Shown here piece by piece: positions 43,761 through 55,262 of a stretch of 64,000 nucleotides of DNA. The first letter of the stretch is position 1. Each line of letters begins with the position of its first letter. This DNA is from Larix kaempferi (Eukaryota; Streptophyta; Pinopsida; Pinales; Pinaceae), in NCBI GenBank assembly GCA_027924585.1, contig BSBM01000047.1:26529001-26593000 (forward strand). Direction: 5' to 3'. The notes under the pieces were generated by a model that had not been told where the DNA came from, did not search any database, and worked only from the letters and a program-made list of their open reading frames with translations. The position numbers were made by a program, and so were the translations under genes.

Positions 43761-44396
43761 TGTTAGGATAATTAATACTCTGTCATTGTCCTACCTAGCC
43801 TTATTTATTTTTTCCTAGTAGTTGATGATGTCATTTCCCCCTAGTGGTGTTCAAATGTCATCTAGGATCCATCATCCACCTAATACACCCTACATGCATC
43901 ATTTTAGGACCACCTAAGTTAGTTCCCTACATTTTAGGAGCCAACTTAGTGTTCTAGATTAGTCCACCTGAGTTAGATGACTCTTGTGGGGGGTTTATGC
44001 TCCGATTTCCACTGATTGTGGTCTCATGCACCCTTTTCTAAGTGATTTGCATGCCAAACTCACTAATGCGCCCCTTTTGGTCAGTTAATTGATTGTGTCT
44101 CCAGTTAACTGAGATTTGGGAGCTCTGGAGCACTAATAGAGGTGACAATTCCTATGCTAGACAGACTGAGAATCGAATTATCCTAGGTGATTCAAATTTT
44201 CTCCATTGTAACATCATTGTTGACTATACTGATTATTGGATCATGTGGCATTATTCTATTCCTATCTAATTTCTCATGCATGATTAATTATCTGCTCATT
44301 TTTACTGCAATTTTCACTGTAATTCATCTTTTCTACTCATTCTTTATCTGTGAGGTATACTCAGCTCCATGATCTACTGTGATTTAGGATTTCACA
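43761..44396 (+). repeat. Copia F 5' LTR
   Basis: 636 bp. Contains CAGTTAATTGATTGTG and CAGTTAACTGAG. Lacks about 20 bp (around GGTTGAGCTTAACTG) found in the right copy. Confidence 0.92.
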
Positions 44397-44408
44397 TGGT
44401 ATCAGAGC
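44397..44408 (+). other. Copia F primer-binding site
   Basis: TGGTATCAGAGC directly after the 5' LTR. Confidence 0.9.
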
Positions 44409-44670
44409 TCAATGAGCGTAGGTTGAGCAGCTGCTTTCAGTAGTGCACCAGAATCCTATGGATTTCCACAGCAAATTTAGGTGCCATTGCATTGAATTCA
44501 TTGGAAAAATCCTTTGAGGTCTAGCCAGGTTTAAAGGATCCAGAAAAATGTGCATATTGTCCAAAAGCAGTGCTCAGTAGTATTCTATTTCCAAAATTGA
44601 GATCTTTTTGCAGGATAATGAAAGTTTTTCAGTGCAACAGTACGACATTGTATTTGCTTCAGCAGCTCTA

Positions 44671-45490
44671 ATGGAGAATTTGAATGCTCCTCTCTCTCCT
44701 ATGATACTGACACCCTTCAATTATATTGATTGGAGGAATGATATGCAGATTGTGTTGCACAACAAGTCATTATACAAGATAACAATGGGAAAGGATTGAA
44801 ACTCAAGTAGCTATTGAGAAGGCCAAGTATGCGAATAGATTGGATGAAGTATTTGGTTTCATGTGTATTCATATTTCCAGATATCTACTCTTCCACCTTG
44901 ATGGATTGAAGACTCCAAAAGAGGTTTGGTTGAAGTTGGAGCCCCTTTTCGGAAAAAAAATGAACTAAGGGGCCATATTCTGGAGAAAGAGTTGATTTCT
45001 CTTAAACCCAACAGTTTTGAAACCATCCAGCAATTCTTTTCCAAATTTAAATCTTTGTTCATGCAATGTAAGCAATGTGGTATTAAGAAGAAGGATGAGC
45101 AGTTGGTGCTATCCATTCTAAGCAAGCTTGGTCCTTAGTTCTCCATCTTTGTTTCTACCTTTAATTCAAGGAGATTGTCAATCCCTGGTTGTAAAATGCC
45201 ATCCTTAGATGTATTCACTGAATCCCTCATCTAAGAACATAACAAATTGATTCAGATGGGTGCTTTGAAGGCCTACAAAAATCAAGCTCTTATGGTTGGA
45301 GAGTCAAAAAGTGCGAATGAAAAAGGGAAGCAAAAGAGAAAAGAGAAGAAGCAATTTGAACCCAAGCAGAATTCCAAGTCTAGTCCATTGGAAGGAGCCT
45401 CCAGCTCCAAGAAGGACAAGCAAAAGAAATTTGAGAAATCCAAGTGTACATACTGCAAGAAGGGTAACCATCCTGAGAGTTCTTGTATGA
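44671..45490 (+). pseudogene. Copia F gag with zinc knuckle
   Basis: ATG 44671, MENLNAPLSPMILTPFNYID and WRNDMQIVLHNKSLYKITMG, a Copia gag start, stopped at 44797. The frame continues with TPKEVWLKLEPLFGKK, ELRGHILEKELISLKPNSFE and KKKDEQLVLSILSKLGP, stop at 45136. From 45247 a basic linker leads to CTYCKKGNHPESSCM (CCHC) at 45446-45490. Gag is related to that of Copia D (both have ELISL.P.SF). Decayed. Confidence 0.87.
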
Positions 45491-45599
45491 ATAAGACCAT
45501 ATATCAAATAGAAAAACTCCTTGAAAAACAAAACATTGCCCTTCCAGAAGGCACAAGGAATACTGATCCAGGTGGCAAGTCAAAAGATCATGAGAGATG

Positions 45600-46830
45600 T
45601 CATGCATTGAAGGTTGTATTATCACAATCCCGAGCTTTTCTTATTGATTCTGGGTCCTCCAACCACATGGTTTCCTCCAGAGAGTCATTTTCTTCATTAT
45701 ATATCACTGATGGCCCTAGCATACACATGGGAGATGACTCTCAAATATTTGTTGAAGGGAAGGTCACTATACAACTTGAGCATGGAAAGTTCAACAATGT
45801 TTTATATGTTCCTTCTCTAGCGGCTAATTTTTTGTATGTTTATCAGATGACACACACAGGTTCACCAAACAAAGTAGTATTTGGACCTGACACAATTGAG
45901 GTTGCAGAGATCTCATCTGGGAAGTTGATAGCCAAAGGAATTGCAAACCATGCCTCCAAGTCATATGGGTTCTCCTTCTTTCCATATTCACATCAAAGTG
46001 CTCTCTTGACTCATGCAAATGAGACAAGCCGAATCTGGCATGAAATATTCGGACACTGAAACTTCAAATACCTACAGCAGTTGTACAAGGAAGAGATGGT
46101 TGAAGGTTTGTTGGACATAAAGTTCTATCAAGGAATCTGTAAAGGTTTTCTGGTAGGGAATCACCTAGAGAGAAAGTATGATGTTGGAAAGGAAAAGAGA
46201 GCTTCCTCCATACTTGATCTGATTCATAGTGATGTTTGAGGACCAATTCCCACTGCTTCAATGAATGCATCCATATACCTTCTGACCTTCATTGATGACT
46301 ACTCTAGGTTCTATTGGATCTACTTTCTCAAATAGAAATATGAGGTATTCGAAAGCTTCAAAGTTTTCAAAGCCTTAGTTGAGAACACTACTGGAAAGAA
46401 TATCAAGGCACTTAGATCAGATAATGGAGGGGAGTACATCAATAAGGATTTGTAGTAGCTATGTGATTTCGAAGGTATTCAAATGCAACATTATGTCCCA
46501 TACACACCACAACAAAATGGTGTAACAAAGAGGAAGAATATATCATTGAAAGAGGTGGATACCTTATTGCTTGAAGCAAGAGATATCCCATCAAATATCT
46601 AGGCAGAAGTAGTGAGTTGTGCCACATACATTCATAATAAGGTAACCCACAAATACATTGATGGGGTCACTCCATTCAAAGCATTGAAGGGACACAAACC
46701 TGATGTCTCTCACCTGAGGGTTTTTGGATCCAAGGCATGGGACAGAATCCCCTTTGACAAGAGGAAAGCACTTCAACCTTAAAGTAGCAAATGCATTCTT
46801 CTTGGATATGTAGAAGATGAAAAAGCTTAC
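45600..46830 (+). pseudogene. Copia F protease and integrase
   Basis: AFLIDSGSSNHMVSSRESFS at 45633 is the protease (Asp kept). RIWHEIFGH at 46030, a TGA at 46057, then LQQLYKEEMVEGL, LDLIHSDV*GPIPTAS, FIDDYSRFYWIYFLK, ALRSDNGGEYINKD and YVPYTPQQNGVTKRKN make the integrase in one phase with stops at 46057, 46237, 46333, 46453, 46456 and 46600. Core Asp residues remain. SHLRVFGSKAWDRIPFDKR closes it. Confidence 0.87.
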
Positions 46831-46836
46831 AAAAAT

Positions 46837-48775
46837 ATGGAGATTACAACCAAGAGATGCTTCATTAAAAGAAGTTTTCAATTCAATGAGGATCCATTGC
46901 ATGATCTACAACCGGTTGAAGCACAAGGTATAACTGATTTACCTATTCCATTTGTTCCTAATGATGTTTCTATAGGTGATCCACATTCAGATTCTGAAGA
47001 AGAAGATCAATATGATTCAGAGCTAGATATTGAGTATGAAGATCTAGCAGATCTAGATCCAGATCCAGCACCTACTCCCAATCCAAAGCCTAAATGGACT
47101 CAAAATATTATTGAGGAAGTTAGGGACATTGCTGGAGATCCATCTGACTACAGAAGAACAAGATCTCAATACCAAGATGCAAACATTTCACTTTTCCATA
47201 CAGATCCACTTCTCCCTAAGAGTTGCTTCATGATGGTGGGGTATGATCCACATTCTTACGGAAAAGTTTTCCATGATCCGATATGGCAAGCAGCCATGGA
47301 TGAAGAATATGAGTCACTACAAAACAATGAGACATGGGATCTTGTCTCTCTTCCCCTAGGGAGGAAACTGGTTCAATGCAAATAGATCTACAAAACAAAG
47401 CTTGCATCTGATGGATCTACAACCAAGTACAAGGCTCGGTTGGTTGCAAAGGGGTACTCACAAGTTCAAGGTTTGGACTACAATGAGACATTCACTCATG
47501 TAACAAGAATGGATTCAATAAGGGTTATTTTGGCCATTGCAGCTTCGAATGCATGGGAGGTACATCACATGGATGTAAAGAGTGCCTTCTTGCATGGTGA
47601 CTTAGAAGAAGAGTTCTACGTGAAAATGTTTGAGGGGTACATTGATGATCGTTCCTTGGTATGCAAACTGAGGAGATCACTGTATGGGCTCAAGAAAGCC
47701 ACAATGGCATGGTATTCAAATATGGATTCCTTCTTACTGTAAACAAATTTTGAAAGATGCAAATCTGATTGCCATGTTTATATGCAACAGAAGGGAGGAT
47801 GTCTATTGTTGATTATTTTGTACATGGATGACTTGCTCATCACCGGTGGATCTACTACTGGGCTGAAGCAAATCAATTCTTCCTTGAACAAAGCATTCGC
47901 TATGACAGATCTAGGATTGTAAAAACAATTCATTGGTCTTGAAGTAACTCAAAATTCTTCAGGGATCATCATTTCACAGTCAAGGTATGCATCTAATTTA
48001 CTCACAAAGTTCCATATGGTTGATTGCAAAGCCACATATTTTCCCTTCGTATTTGGCATTAGATTGGAATAAGGTGGTTCCACTCCCTTGGTTGACAACA
48101 CTCTTTACAGACAGCTGATTAGTAGCTTGTTGTATTTGACACATTCAAGACCAGATCTATCATATGTTGTTGGTGATGTGGCTAGGTACATGTAAGAGCC
48201 ACATGAGCTACATTGGGAAGAAGCAAAGAGGATCTTGCACTATGTGCAAGGTACGAGAGAGTTTGGTATTCATTATTCTGCTGGGGCATAGCTAGATCTA
48301 GTTGGTTTTACTGACTTAGACTGGGCTAGATACAATAATGATAGGAAATCTACTTCAGGGTAAGTATTCATGATGGGATCGGGACCAATCTACTGGCCAT
48401 GAAAGAAGTAAGCAGTACTCGCGCTTTCTTCAGCAGAGGCAGAGTACAGAGGGGTTGTGAATGCAACTATCCAGGCAGTTTGGTTACATGGGATCTTGAT
48501 AGATTTTGGCATTCACACTTCTCCTTTAGTAGAAATTTTTTGTGATAATCAGAGTGCCATCAGGATCTCCAATGACTCAGTTTAGAAGCAAAGGACCAAA
48601 CTATTGAGGTTCACATGCACTGCATTAGGGAGCTAGCGCACAACATGACCATCTCACTGCATTATTGTCCTACATAGGATATTATTGCAGACATATTCAC
48701 TAAGTTTTTCACCCAAAAGATATTTGTTTATCTTAGATCTCTACTTGGTGTGAAAGTTGTTTGAGCTCTCTATTG
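46837..48775 (+). pseudogene. Copia F reverse transcriptase and RNase H
   Basis: An acidic spacer (46837-47100) leads to DPIWQAAMDEEYESLQNNET and WDLVSLPLGRKLVQCK. After a TAG at 47386, MDVKSAFLHGDLEEEFYVKM at 47570 has the first Asp and LILYMDDLLITGGST at about 47810 the YMDD pair. RNase H shows TDLDWARYNNDRKSTSG, LALSSAEAEYRGVV and FCDNQSAIRIS. Stops are frequent (for example 47740, 47920, 48070, 48193), and a frameshift near 48590 hits the tail. Confidence 0.87.
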
Positions 48776-48918
48776 TCCTATTTTTGAGAGGGGGTTTTCC
48801 CATGAGGTTTTCCCCGTTCTCTTGGTTCATGGAAAATTATTGTATTTTCATCATTTATTTGATTGTATGGGTGACCTTTGGTATTAGTAACCAGGGCCCA
48901 GGATGCAAAAGTTTGGAT

Positions 48919-48928
48919 AAAGGGGGGG
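48919..48928 (+). other. Copia F polypurine tract
   Basis: AAAGGGGGGG directly before the 3' LTR. Confidence 0.88.
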
Positions 48929-49585
48929 TGTTAGGATAATTAATACTCCATCCTTGTCCTACCTAGCATTATTTCTTTTTTCCTAGTAGTTGATGATGTC
49001 ATTTTCCCCCTAGTGGTGTGCATATGTCATCTCGGATCCATGAGCCACCTAATGCGCCCTACATGCATCATTTTAGGACCACCTGAGTCAGTGCCCTACA
49101 TTTTAGGAGACAACTCAATTTTCTAGATCGGTCCACCTAAATTAGCTGACTCTTGTGGGGGGTTTATGCTCCGATTGCCACTGAGTGTGGTCTCATGCAC
49201 CCTTTTCTGAGTGATTTGCATGCCAAACTCACTAATGCACCCATTTTGGTCAGTTAACTGATTGTGTCTTCAGTTAACTGATATTTGGTTGAGCTTAACT
49301 GAGTTTGGGAGCTCCGGAGAACTAATAGAGGTGACAATTCCTATGCTAGATGGACTGAGACTCGAATTATCCTAGGTGATTCAACTTCTCTCCATTGTAA
49401 CACCATTTTTAACTATACTGATTATTGGATCACGTGACATTATTATGCTCATATCTGAGTTCTCATGCATGATTAATTGTCTGCTCATTTTTACTGCAAT
49501 TTTCAATGTAATTCATCTTTTCTGCTCATTCTTTCTCTGTGAGGTATACTCAGCTCCATGATCTGCTGTGGTTTAGAATTTCAAA
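48929..49585 (+). repeat. Copia F 3' LTR
   Basis: 657 bp; same sequence as 43761-44396 apart from substitutions and the extra segment near 49265. Confidence 0.92.
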
Positions 49586-50705
49586 ACCAATGCTCACCCC
49601 TTCTAACTCCTATTGTAGTATATTATCAAATCAAAAATATCTTTAGGAAATTCTTGTGGCATAGAGGAAAGAGAAATTCCAAATATTTTGATTTGGTCAA
49701 ATGGTAAACAGTCACTACCACAGAGTATGGTGGCCTTGCCATAAAGGTACCAACACTTATGAATCAAGCGATTGGTTTAAAACATTCATGGTGTCTAATT
49801 GTAGGGAAAATCACATGGTGGAAATCGGTCTTGGAAAAAAATATATAAATGGATCTTGCTTCCTCAAACTGGATAGGTTGCTATTAAAAAGAAGGGGATA
49901 ACCTCTATATCTAAATCCTGAGTTGAGAGAACTAAAAGGTTCAATGATTGATAAGTATTTGTTCATCCTTTCTGACATCTCTAAATGGGATGAAAATGGT
50001 TTTTGGAAAGCATGTAAAGTATTTGATCTTTCTAGTCATCTTATCGACCAATGATACCTTCTTGTCCAAAGCCTTTGAGGGGGGAGGGGTGCACCTTAGA
50101 GCATGCACATCATATATTTTAGGATGGGGTTGTGAAGGAGTATATTACACATTGAAGTGATTCTACAATCTACTCTTAAAATCGAAAAACTAGAGAACAA
50201 AATCTATTATTTGGAAGGCCATATGGAAAAGTGATGCTTTCCCAAAAAAAAAATATTTTGGACTTTGACTCCTGAGAAAATTATTATTGCTGAATTTTTT
50301 TTAAAAAGGGGGATTCAAAAACCCACAAGATTCCCATTTTGTTAAAATGAGGAAGAAACAATATCACCCCTTTCTTGAATGCAATTTTTCTAGAAGTGCT
50401 TGGACCGAGCACATGCAGTCCATTTAAGATCCCAAGACTTGTAATGAAGTCTTTCTCACTTGGAATTATATAGGATCCTTCAAGTACAATTTTCTTCTAA
50501 AAAGAGTTTGGAAATATCTCTCATTCTTCCTTTTATGGAAATTGTTATTGTCTAGGAATAAGATAATATTTCAAGAGGAAGAAAACACTCCAAGGAAAAT
50601 CATTGTACAAGAAAGGGCTCTTATGATTGAAACTCCACTTCGTAGCCATCTCCAGTTGTTCAAAATATCTATATATGCTCTTAAGGTGGAGGAGAGATCT
50701 TGATT
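49586..50705 (+). pseudogene. L1d ORF2 thumb and zf-RVT
   Basis: From 49591 in frame: TPIVVYYQIKNIFRKFLWHR and RNSKYFDLVKW, the post-RT region of plant L1. Further on, after shifts, IWKAIWKSDAFPKK (about 50210), HPFLECNFSRSAWTEHMQSI and WKLLLSRNKIIFQEEENTPR correspond to zf-RVT and the following helix. Several stops. The right target copy ACCAA of Copia F is at its start. Confidence 0.76.
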
Positions 50706-50819
50706 AAATTATATAATCCACAACAAAATACAACACAAGGAGTTACAACGGAGAAAACCCAAAGAAGTAGGACAATGGAAAGTTTGTCTTTCAAAATATT
50801 AATTTAAATTGTGGCTAAG

Positions 50820-51255
50820 GGAGAGACAAAAATTATCCTTGTTTTTCGACGGGGATTCCAAAAGCAATACATGGGTGGAAGGTGTTGGGGGGTCCCCATT
50901 GATCTCGAAGGACATTAGACAACTTTCAATGCTTGGGGGATAAAAAAAAACAATCAAGACAAATCCTTAGCCTTGTTGCAACAAGTACAAATAGCCAAAC
51001 AAATGACAGTGGAGGATCTTTTAGTATTCAAGAATTCTTCTATTATAATCAAACATATGGTTTCTGATTCCCTTCCCCACAATTTTACAGTAAGGATAAT
51101 TATGACAACGATTCTCAATGGTCTCCCAACCTTCGACACAATTGAGCTCTTCCAAATTCTTAGGTGCCTAACTTCACAAGAAAATAAAATGGAAAATTTT
51201 CTATGGCATATTGGATCAAAAGGGAGCAAGGTATATAGTTATATACCCTAATTAT
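50820..51255 (+). pseudogene. L1d RNase H remnant
   Basis: FFDGDSKSNTWVEGVGGSPL at about 50850 resembles the RNase H start (DGAS.GNPG.AG.GG). Weakly, QDKSLALLQQVQIAKQ and SIIIKHMVSDSLPHN would be the middle with the catalytic region. The C-terminal HVxREAN..AD motif is not found. Called mainly from position after zf-RVT. Confidence 0.58.
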
Positions 51256-52051
51256 TTTAGACACAAGAAATCGATGCCCTGAATTAAAGTCTTGGACAAG
51301 TGACCCTCATTTCACATGCATAGTATAGTTAAGGTTGTCTTATCCATTCATCTTCTGCATATAGGCTCGCACAAGTATGTGTTAATGAATGCTATAGCGA
51401 TGGGATTTTTGAAGCAATGTGGTTTTAATCCATTTTCATATCTTCTTGGCATCATTTGTTTTCTCTCTGCAGTGAAGATCTGTAAATTCCTGACATTGAG
51501 TTTTTCATTCTGGTAATGGTGGAAAGAATGTGAGAGAAAATCCTTGTAGGTAGGTTGGATGCACAAGAGAAGATCCTTGGACCTTTTTTTCTTGGGGATA
51601 TTCATGGAAATTCCCATTTCCAACTTGAAATTGCAAGAAAATCTGATGATCTTTTGGTGCACTCTTGCATGTTGATTTAGTGGAATATCCATTTGGTCCT
51701 CTAGACTGTCTCCATTTTAGACATTTTGTTCCTCGTGTTTAGTATCCATTTTACATACAAGAAGAGTGGGAACTATTTGTATCTTCCTCTCTTTACTAAG
51801 GAAGAAGTGAGCACTCTATTTGGGGATAATTTGAGGTATATGGCTTCTCATAGTCATTTTGGGAACTATGTTCATTCCAAATTTTAGGGAGATATAAATC
51901 ACTCTAAGCACAAAAATGAAGAATGTCAGGAGCCCATGACTAAGGTTCTAAGAAAATGGGAGGCATGGAGCAAGGACTAGTAACTCAATAATGCAAGGGG
52001 AACAAAGACAACCTGCAGACAACAAATTCTTATGAAAGCTCAACGAGAAAG
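51255..52051. other. Unassigned sequence left of Gypsy H
   Basis: About 800 bases. Plus-strand peptides such as FTYKKSGNYLYLPLFTKEEV near 51745 look protein-like, but I cannot name a family. It may be the tail of L1d or an unrelated repeat whose other half lies at 63292 onward. Confidence 0.4.
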
Positions 52052-52389
52052 TGTTAAGCCCTCAATATTGGCACATTACCCCTATGTAGTGGCACATTAC
52101 CCCCTTTATTATGGTGCATTACATATTATTGATGTTGGCTTGGGTCTATTAGTGGGTCTGTTAGTTGTTATTGTGCCCCTTTGTCTCATGTATATAGGAT
52201 GGAGACCTTTTCATTTTAGTCATCATTGTATCTTATCTTGTCTTATGAACTTAGTACATTGTGTAAGGAGGTTCCTCCGTCAAAGAGGATTTTTATTCAC
52301 CTGAGATATTTATTATTAAGGTGTGGATTACTTTCTTATGGTCTATTTATGTTATTTTTATGTTATATCTGGGACTTGGTTGCATAACA
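52052..52389 (+). repeat. Gypsy H 5' LTR
   Basis: 338 bp. Starts with three GGCACATTAC-like motifs at about 22-bp spacing. ATATAGGATGGAG near 52192 may be the core promoter. A hydrophobic open frame spans both LTR copies, judged to be chance. Confidence 0.92.
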
Positions 52390-52391
52390 TT

Positions 52392-52403
52392 TGGTATCAG
52401 AGC
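52392..52403 (+). other. Gypsy H primer-binding site
   Basis: TGGTATCAGAGC two bases after the LTR end; the same tRNA as the Copia elements. Confidence 0.88.
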
Positions 52404-53062
52404 TCTTTCCTCGGGATTGGGTTCTTCAAAATGAGTCATCTTGGAGTTTTCTCTATAATTGTTTTTCTACAAGGACTCAAAAAACGAGATTAAAAACCCA
52501 CTTCTGTAACAGGCTGAGCTATCTGTGATCTGAAATTCAGGTACTGATACATGTGATAGGTTTGGATATATTGGCCTCGGAATCTAGGGGTTTTTACTAG
52601 TCTAAAACATGTGTTATAGGGAAAAAGGTCATATCTAGGGCATGCAAGCTCCAAATTGAGTGAGACTAGTTGCATCAAAAATAGTACAGACCACAGTATC
52701 TATGGTAGAATTTTCAGACTCCTATCCAAAATATTGGACACTTGGTATGTCGTACAAGTTCGATCGTCTGAAAGGACAAAAAATAAGAAGCATTGGGAGA
52801 TTCTCAATAACTTTCTATTGGAATATCAGAATTAGGTCAGAACTATGGAATAAGAAAGAGGACACCTAAGGATACAACAATACGAATTTTCAGACCAATA
52901 GGAGTTGAAATTTGAATTTTATCTCAGTTGCAATTCATCCCTAAAACAGTCTTCCAATCAGGGTTTGAAAAATGGTACGCCATTTTAAATTTTAATAAAT
53001 TTGAGTAGAAGGATCTAATTATGGTGAAACATAGGGTGTGATATATATGTGTATTGTTAATA
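52404..53062 (+). other. Gypsy H leader before gag
   Basis: About 660 bases without a coding region that I can support. It has a few short open frames on both strands and no repeats. Confidence 0.5.
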
Positions 53063-53354
53063 ATGCCACCAAAAGGAAGTGTAAAAAATCACACTCCACT
53101 CGAACCACCTGAGGAGTCATCCCCAACATACGATGAAAGGGAAGACCTATCTTTTCAAGTGTCCCAGTTGGAAGAGATGATTAAAGGATTTGTGAAAGCA
53201 GTTGATTTACTTAATTTAGAGGGGAAGTTCATGAAACATATGGATATTAAGATGGAATAAAATATTAAAAGGTTGATGGAACAAATGGAAAATATTGTTA
53301 ATATTATACAAAATTCAAAGGATACTCCTTCTTCGGGTGATGACGTGTTCCATG
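53063..53354 (+). pseudogene. Gypsy H gag N-terminus, cut by Copia E
   Basis: ATG 53063, MPPKGSVKNHTPLEPPEESS, then LSFQVSQLEEMIKGFVKAVD, which looks like a coiled coil. Stop at 53258, after which KRLMEQMENIVNII continues in frame. It ends in CCATG at 53350-53354, the left target copy of Copia E. The gag resumes at 60589. Confidence 0.72.
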
Positions 53355-53991
53355 TGTTGATGTATATGTAACTTCAGAATGTATTTAATATATGTATATT
53401 GTAATCCTATAGAGATGGTATTATTCCTCTATATAGAAGTGTTTGTATTCCTATAGATATGTTATTATTCCTCTATATGGAAGTGTTGTCATTTATATTG
53501 TAAGTTTCGTAACTTATACTTGATGGGTTATTAGACCACCCTATTGGGGGTCAGCCATGTGGTTCAAAGGGTTATTAGACCACCCTATTGGGTGTCGACC
53601 CAGTCAACATTATGTTATGTGGTTAAGTTAAGGCCGACCTAGTAAAGGTTATTAGGCAAGTCAAGTCAAGTATAAATAGAGTGCGGGAGGCACTCTATTT
53701 CATCATTCTATTTTCTCTCACTCACTCTCGCGAGAGTGGCGCACTTGTGGAGGAGGAGAAGCTACTGCTAGGAGATGTCTATCTCTTATGATTGGCTTGT
53801 ATCATTGCTCTATCTATCTCTGAGGAAGTTATTGGGGTTTTTCACCTTTATGGTTTTCTCCAAGTAAACTCTATGTCTCTTGTGTGATTGCATTATTGTG
53901 TTCATGATTGATATGCTGTAGATATGTTGTACATGTTGTTCTCTCAATTAAGATCCTAGATCAAATTGAAGTAAATTCTGAAAAATTAACA
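53355..53991 (+). repeat. Copia E 5' LTR
   Basis: 637 bp, TGTTGATGTA...AATTAACA. Contains two copies of a 44-bp unit starting GGGTTATTAGACCACCC at 53525 and 53569; the right LTR has three. Confidence 0.94.
53671..53697 (+). promoter_or_regulatory. Copia E 5' LTR TATA box and hairpin
   Basis: TATAAATA (53671-53678); arms TAGAGTGC (53677-53684) and GCACTCTA (53690-53697) pair over 8 bases around GGGAG. Confidence 0.75.
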
Positions 53992-54003
53992 TGGTATCAG
54001 AGC
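53992..54003 (+). other. Copia E primer-binding site
   Basis: TGGTATCAGAGC directly after the 5' LTR. Confidence 0.9.
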
Positions 54004-55155
54004 TAGCCTGAAAGAAGGCATGGTATGGCATGTATGACACTTGATGCAATTGTGAAGCTAGGGCTTGATATAGAAAAAACCAGTCATCGTAGTACTTTCG
54101 CTATAAATAAAATTCGGCAAGGTTTCAGGGCCTGAAAATCATACAGGGTGAAGCTAAGATCCCCATGTACCTTGTATCGAAAGGACAACCTCTAATTCGT
54201 TTTACTTTGTGATTTATGATCTGTACAATATAGGGTTTCTGCCTCTTCCAGATCTCAGTCATAAACATGTGACCTTGAAAAAAAGGTCATAACTTGGGCT
54301 AGGAAGCTCCATGAAATTTCGTAAAATGTGACAGGTAGTACACTAACTTTAATTTCTCAAGTAAATTTTCCAAAGGCCGAAACTGAACCAGTGACATGTG
54401 GCATGCCGTACAAGTTCGCTCTCCTGTTTTATCCCATAAACAAGTCACATTGCGACACTTGGAATAACTCTCTCTCAGAGAATCCATTTGAGGTCAGACC
54501 TGTGGGGTTGGAAAGATGATAGGTCAGGTTATCACAAAAAACAATTTCAGACCCTGTGGATCAAAAAATTAGGAGTTACACCAGAACCAATCAGGTACAT
54601 ATTTCTGTCAAAACATAATTATTTTTTAGCACCTTCATTCATGGCTTCCAGAATTTAGGGTTTCGGAGAAAGTTGGAATTTTTGTAATCGGAGACTACGG
54701 CTGAATGCTACTCATCAAAATCAAAATTTAGAGACCAAGATCATAATTTTTGGTTGGGCAGAAGGTCGGGCTTGATCAGACCCTAGTTCGAGACTTTGAT
54801 CGGAAAAGTGGAAAATTAGGGCTTCTGCAAAAATGGAAAATTTTGAAATCTGTGACCACGGCAGGAAGCTCCTTAGAAAAATAGAAGCTTAGAGCTTTGG
54901 ATCGAACCTTTTGATTGGGAAGAAGGGTGGGATTTATCAAACCCTAGTTCAGGGTCATGTCGAGTGCATCCAGAATTTTCAAAGGCAAATTTGAGGGGTG
55001 AAACTTTGCGGTTTTCAAATTATGAGTATACCAGCTTGATCAGCTCATCAAGGTGCATATTTCTATCCTTTCGAAAGTTTGAAATTCAAAGTTTGAATTT
55101 TTAGGGTTTCTCTGACAAACCGTAATCCAGATCCAGATCCAGTTCCTACAAATCA
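54004..55155 (+). other. Copia E leader with internal duplication
   Basis: A leader of 1.15 kb, twice that of Copia B. A block of about 160 bp is present in two diverged tandem versions (near 54656 and 54816, each ending in CCCTAGTTC); B has one. The part from about 55000 matches B up to TCAAGTGG, where about 100 bases including the gag start are deleted. Confidence 0.7.
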
Positions 55156-55262
55156 AGTGGATTGGGTTAATCCTAGAAGAGAATGGATTGGTCACCTGCA
55201 TAAGTGAAGAAGTTCCTGTTTCAAAGGGAGATGAGGCTAAGGCCTTACATAAGAAGATTACA
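55156..55262 (+). pseudogene. Copia E gag fragment
   Basis: IGLILEENGLVTCISEEVPV followed by DEAKALHKK matches the gag of Copia B near its residue 25 onward. The start codon and preceding 23 residues are deleted. After 55262 similarity to gag stops and the sequence GTATGG begins. Confidence 0.83.

Larger units (their letters stand above)
43761..49585 (+). mobile_element. Copia F: Copia element inside L1d
   Basis: LTRs of 636 and 657 bp (TGTTAGGATAATTAATAC...TTCACA/TTCAAA), primer site at 44397, purine tract AAAGGGGGGG at 48919. Flanking pentamers ACAAA (43756-43760) and ACCAA (49586-49590) differ at one base, and removal rejoins the L1d frame. The pol frame stays in one phase for about 3.3 kb but has well over ten stops. 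Confidence 0.93.
15235..51255 (+). mobile_element. L1d: plant L1 LINE split by Copia A and Copia F
   Basis: Pieces of one LINE lie at 15235-17675, 42967-43760 and 49586-51255. Removing A rejoins an RT motif (...VIYQVI/NQVG on the left, FIQKCQTLDNIILFQ on the right), and removing F rejoins ...FSTLPVYK with CSPLLTPIVVYYQI in frame. The order is ORF1, RT, thumb, zf-RVT, RNase H. The endonuclease domain is not recognisable between 16100 and 17300. It is the oldest layer of the nest, with numerous stops. Confidence 0.83.

Noticed and set aside
52032-52304. Hydrophobic open frame in the Gypsy H LTR, repeated at 62964-63221
   Set aside because: Present twice only because LTRs are copies; starts before or at the LTR edge and shows no known domain. 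Similar reasoning rejects 44187-44372 and 49376-49561 in the Copia F LTRs.
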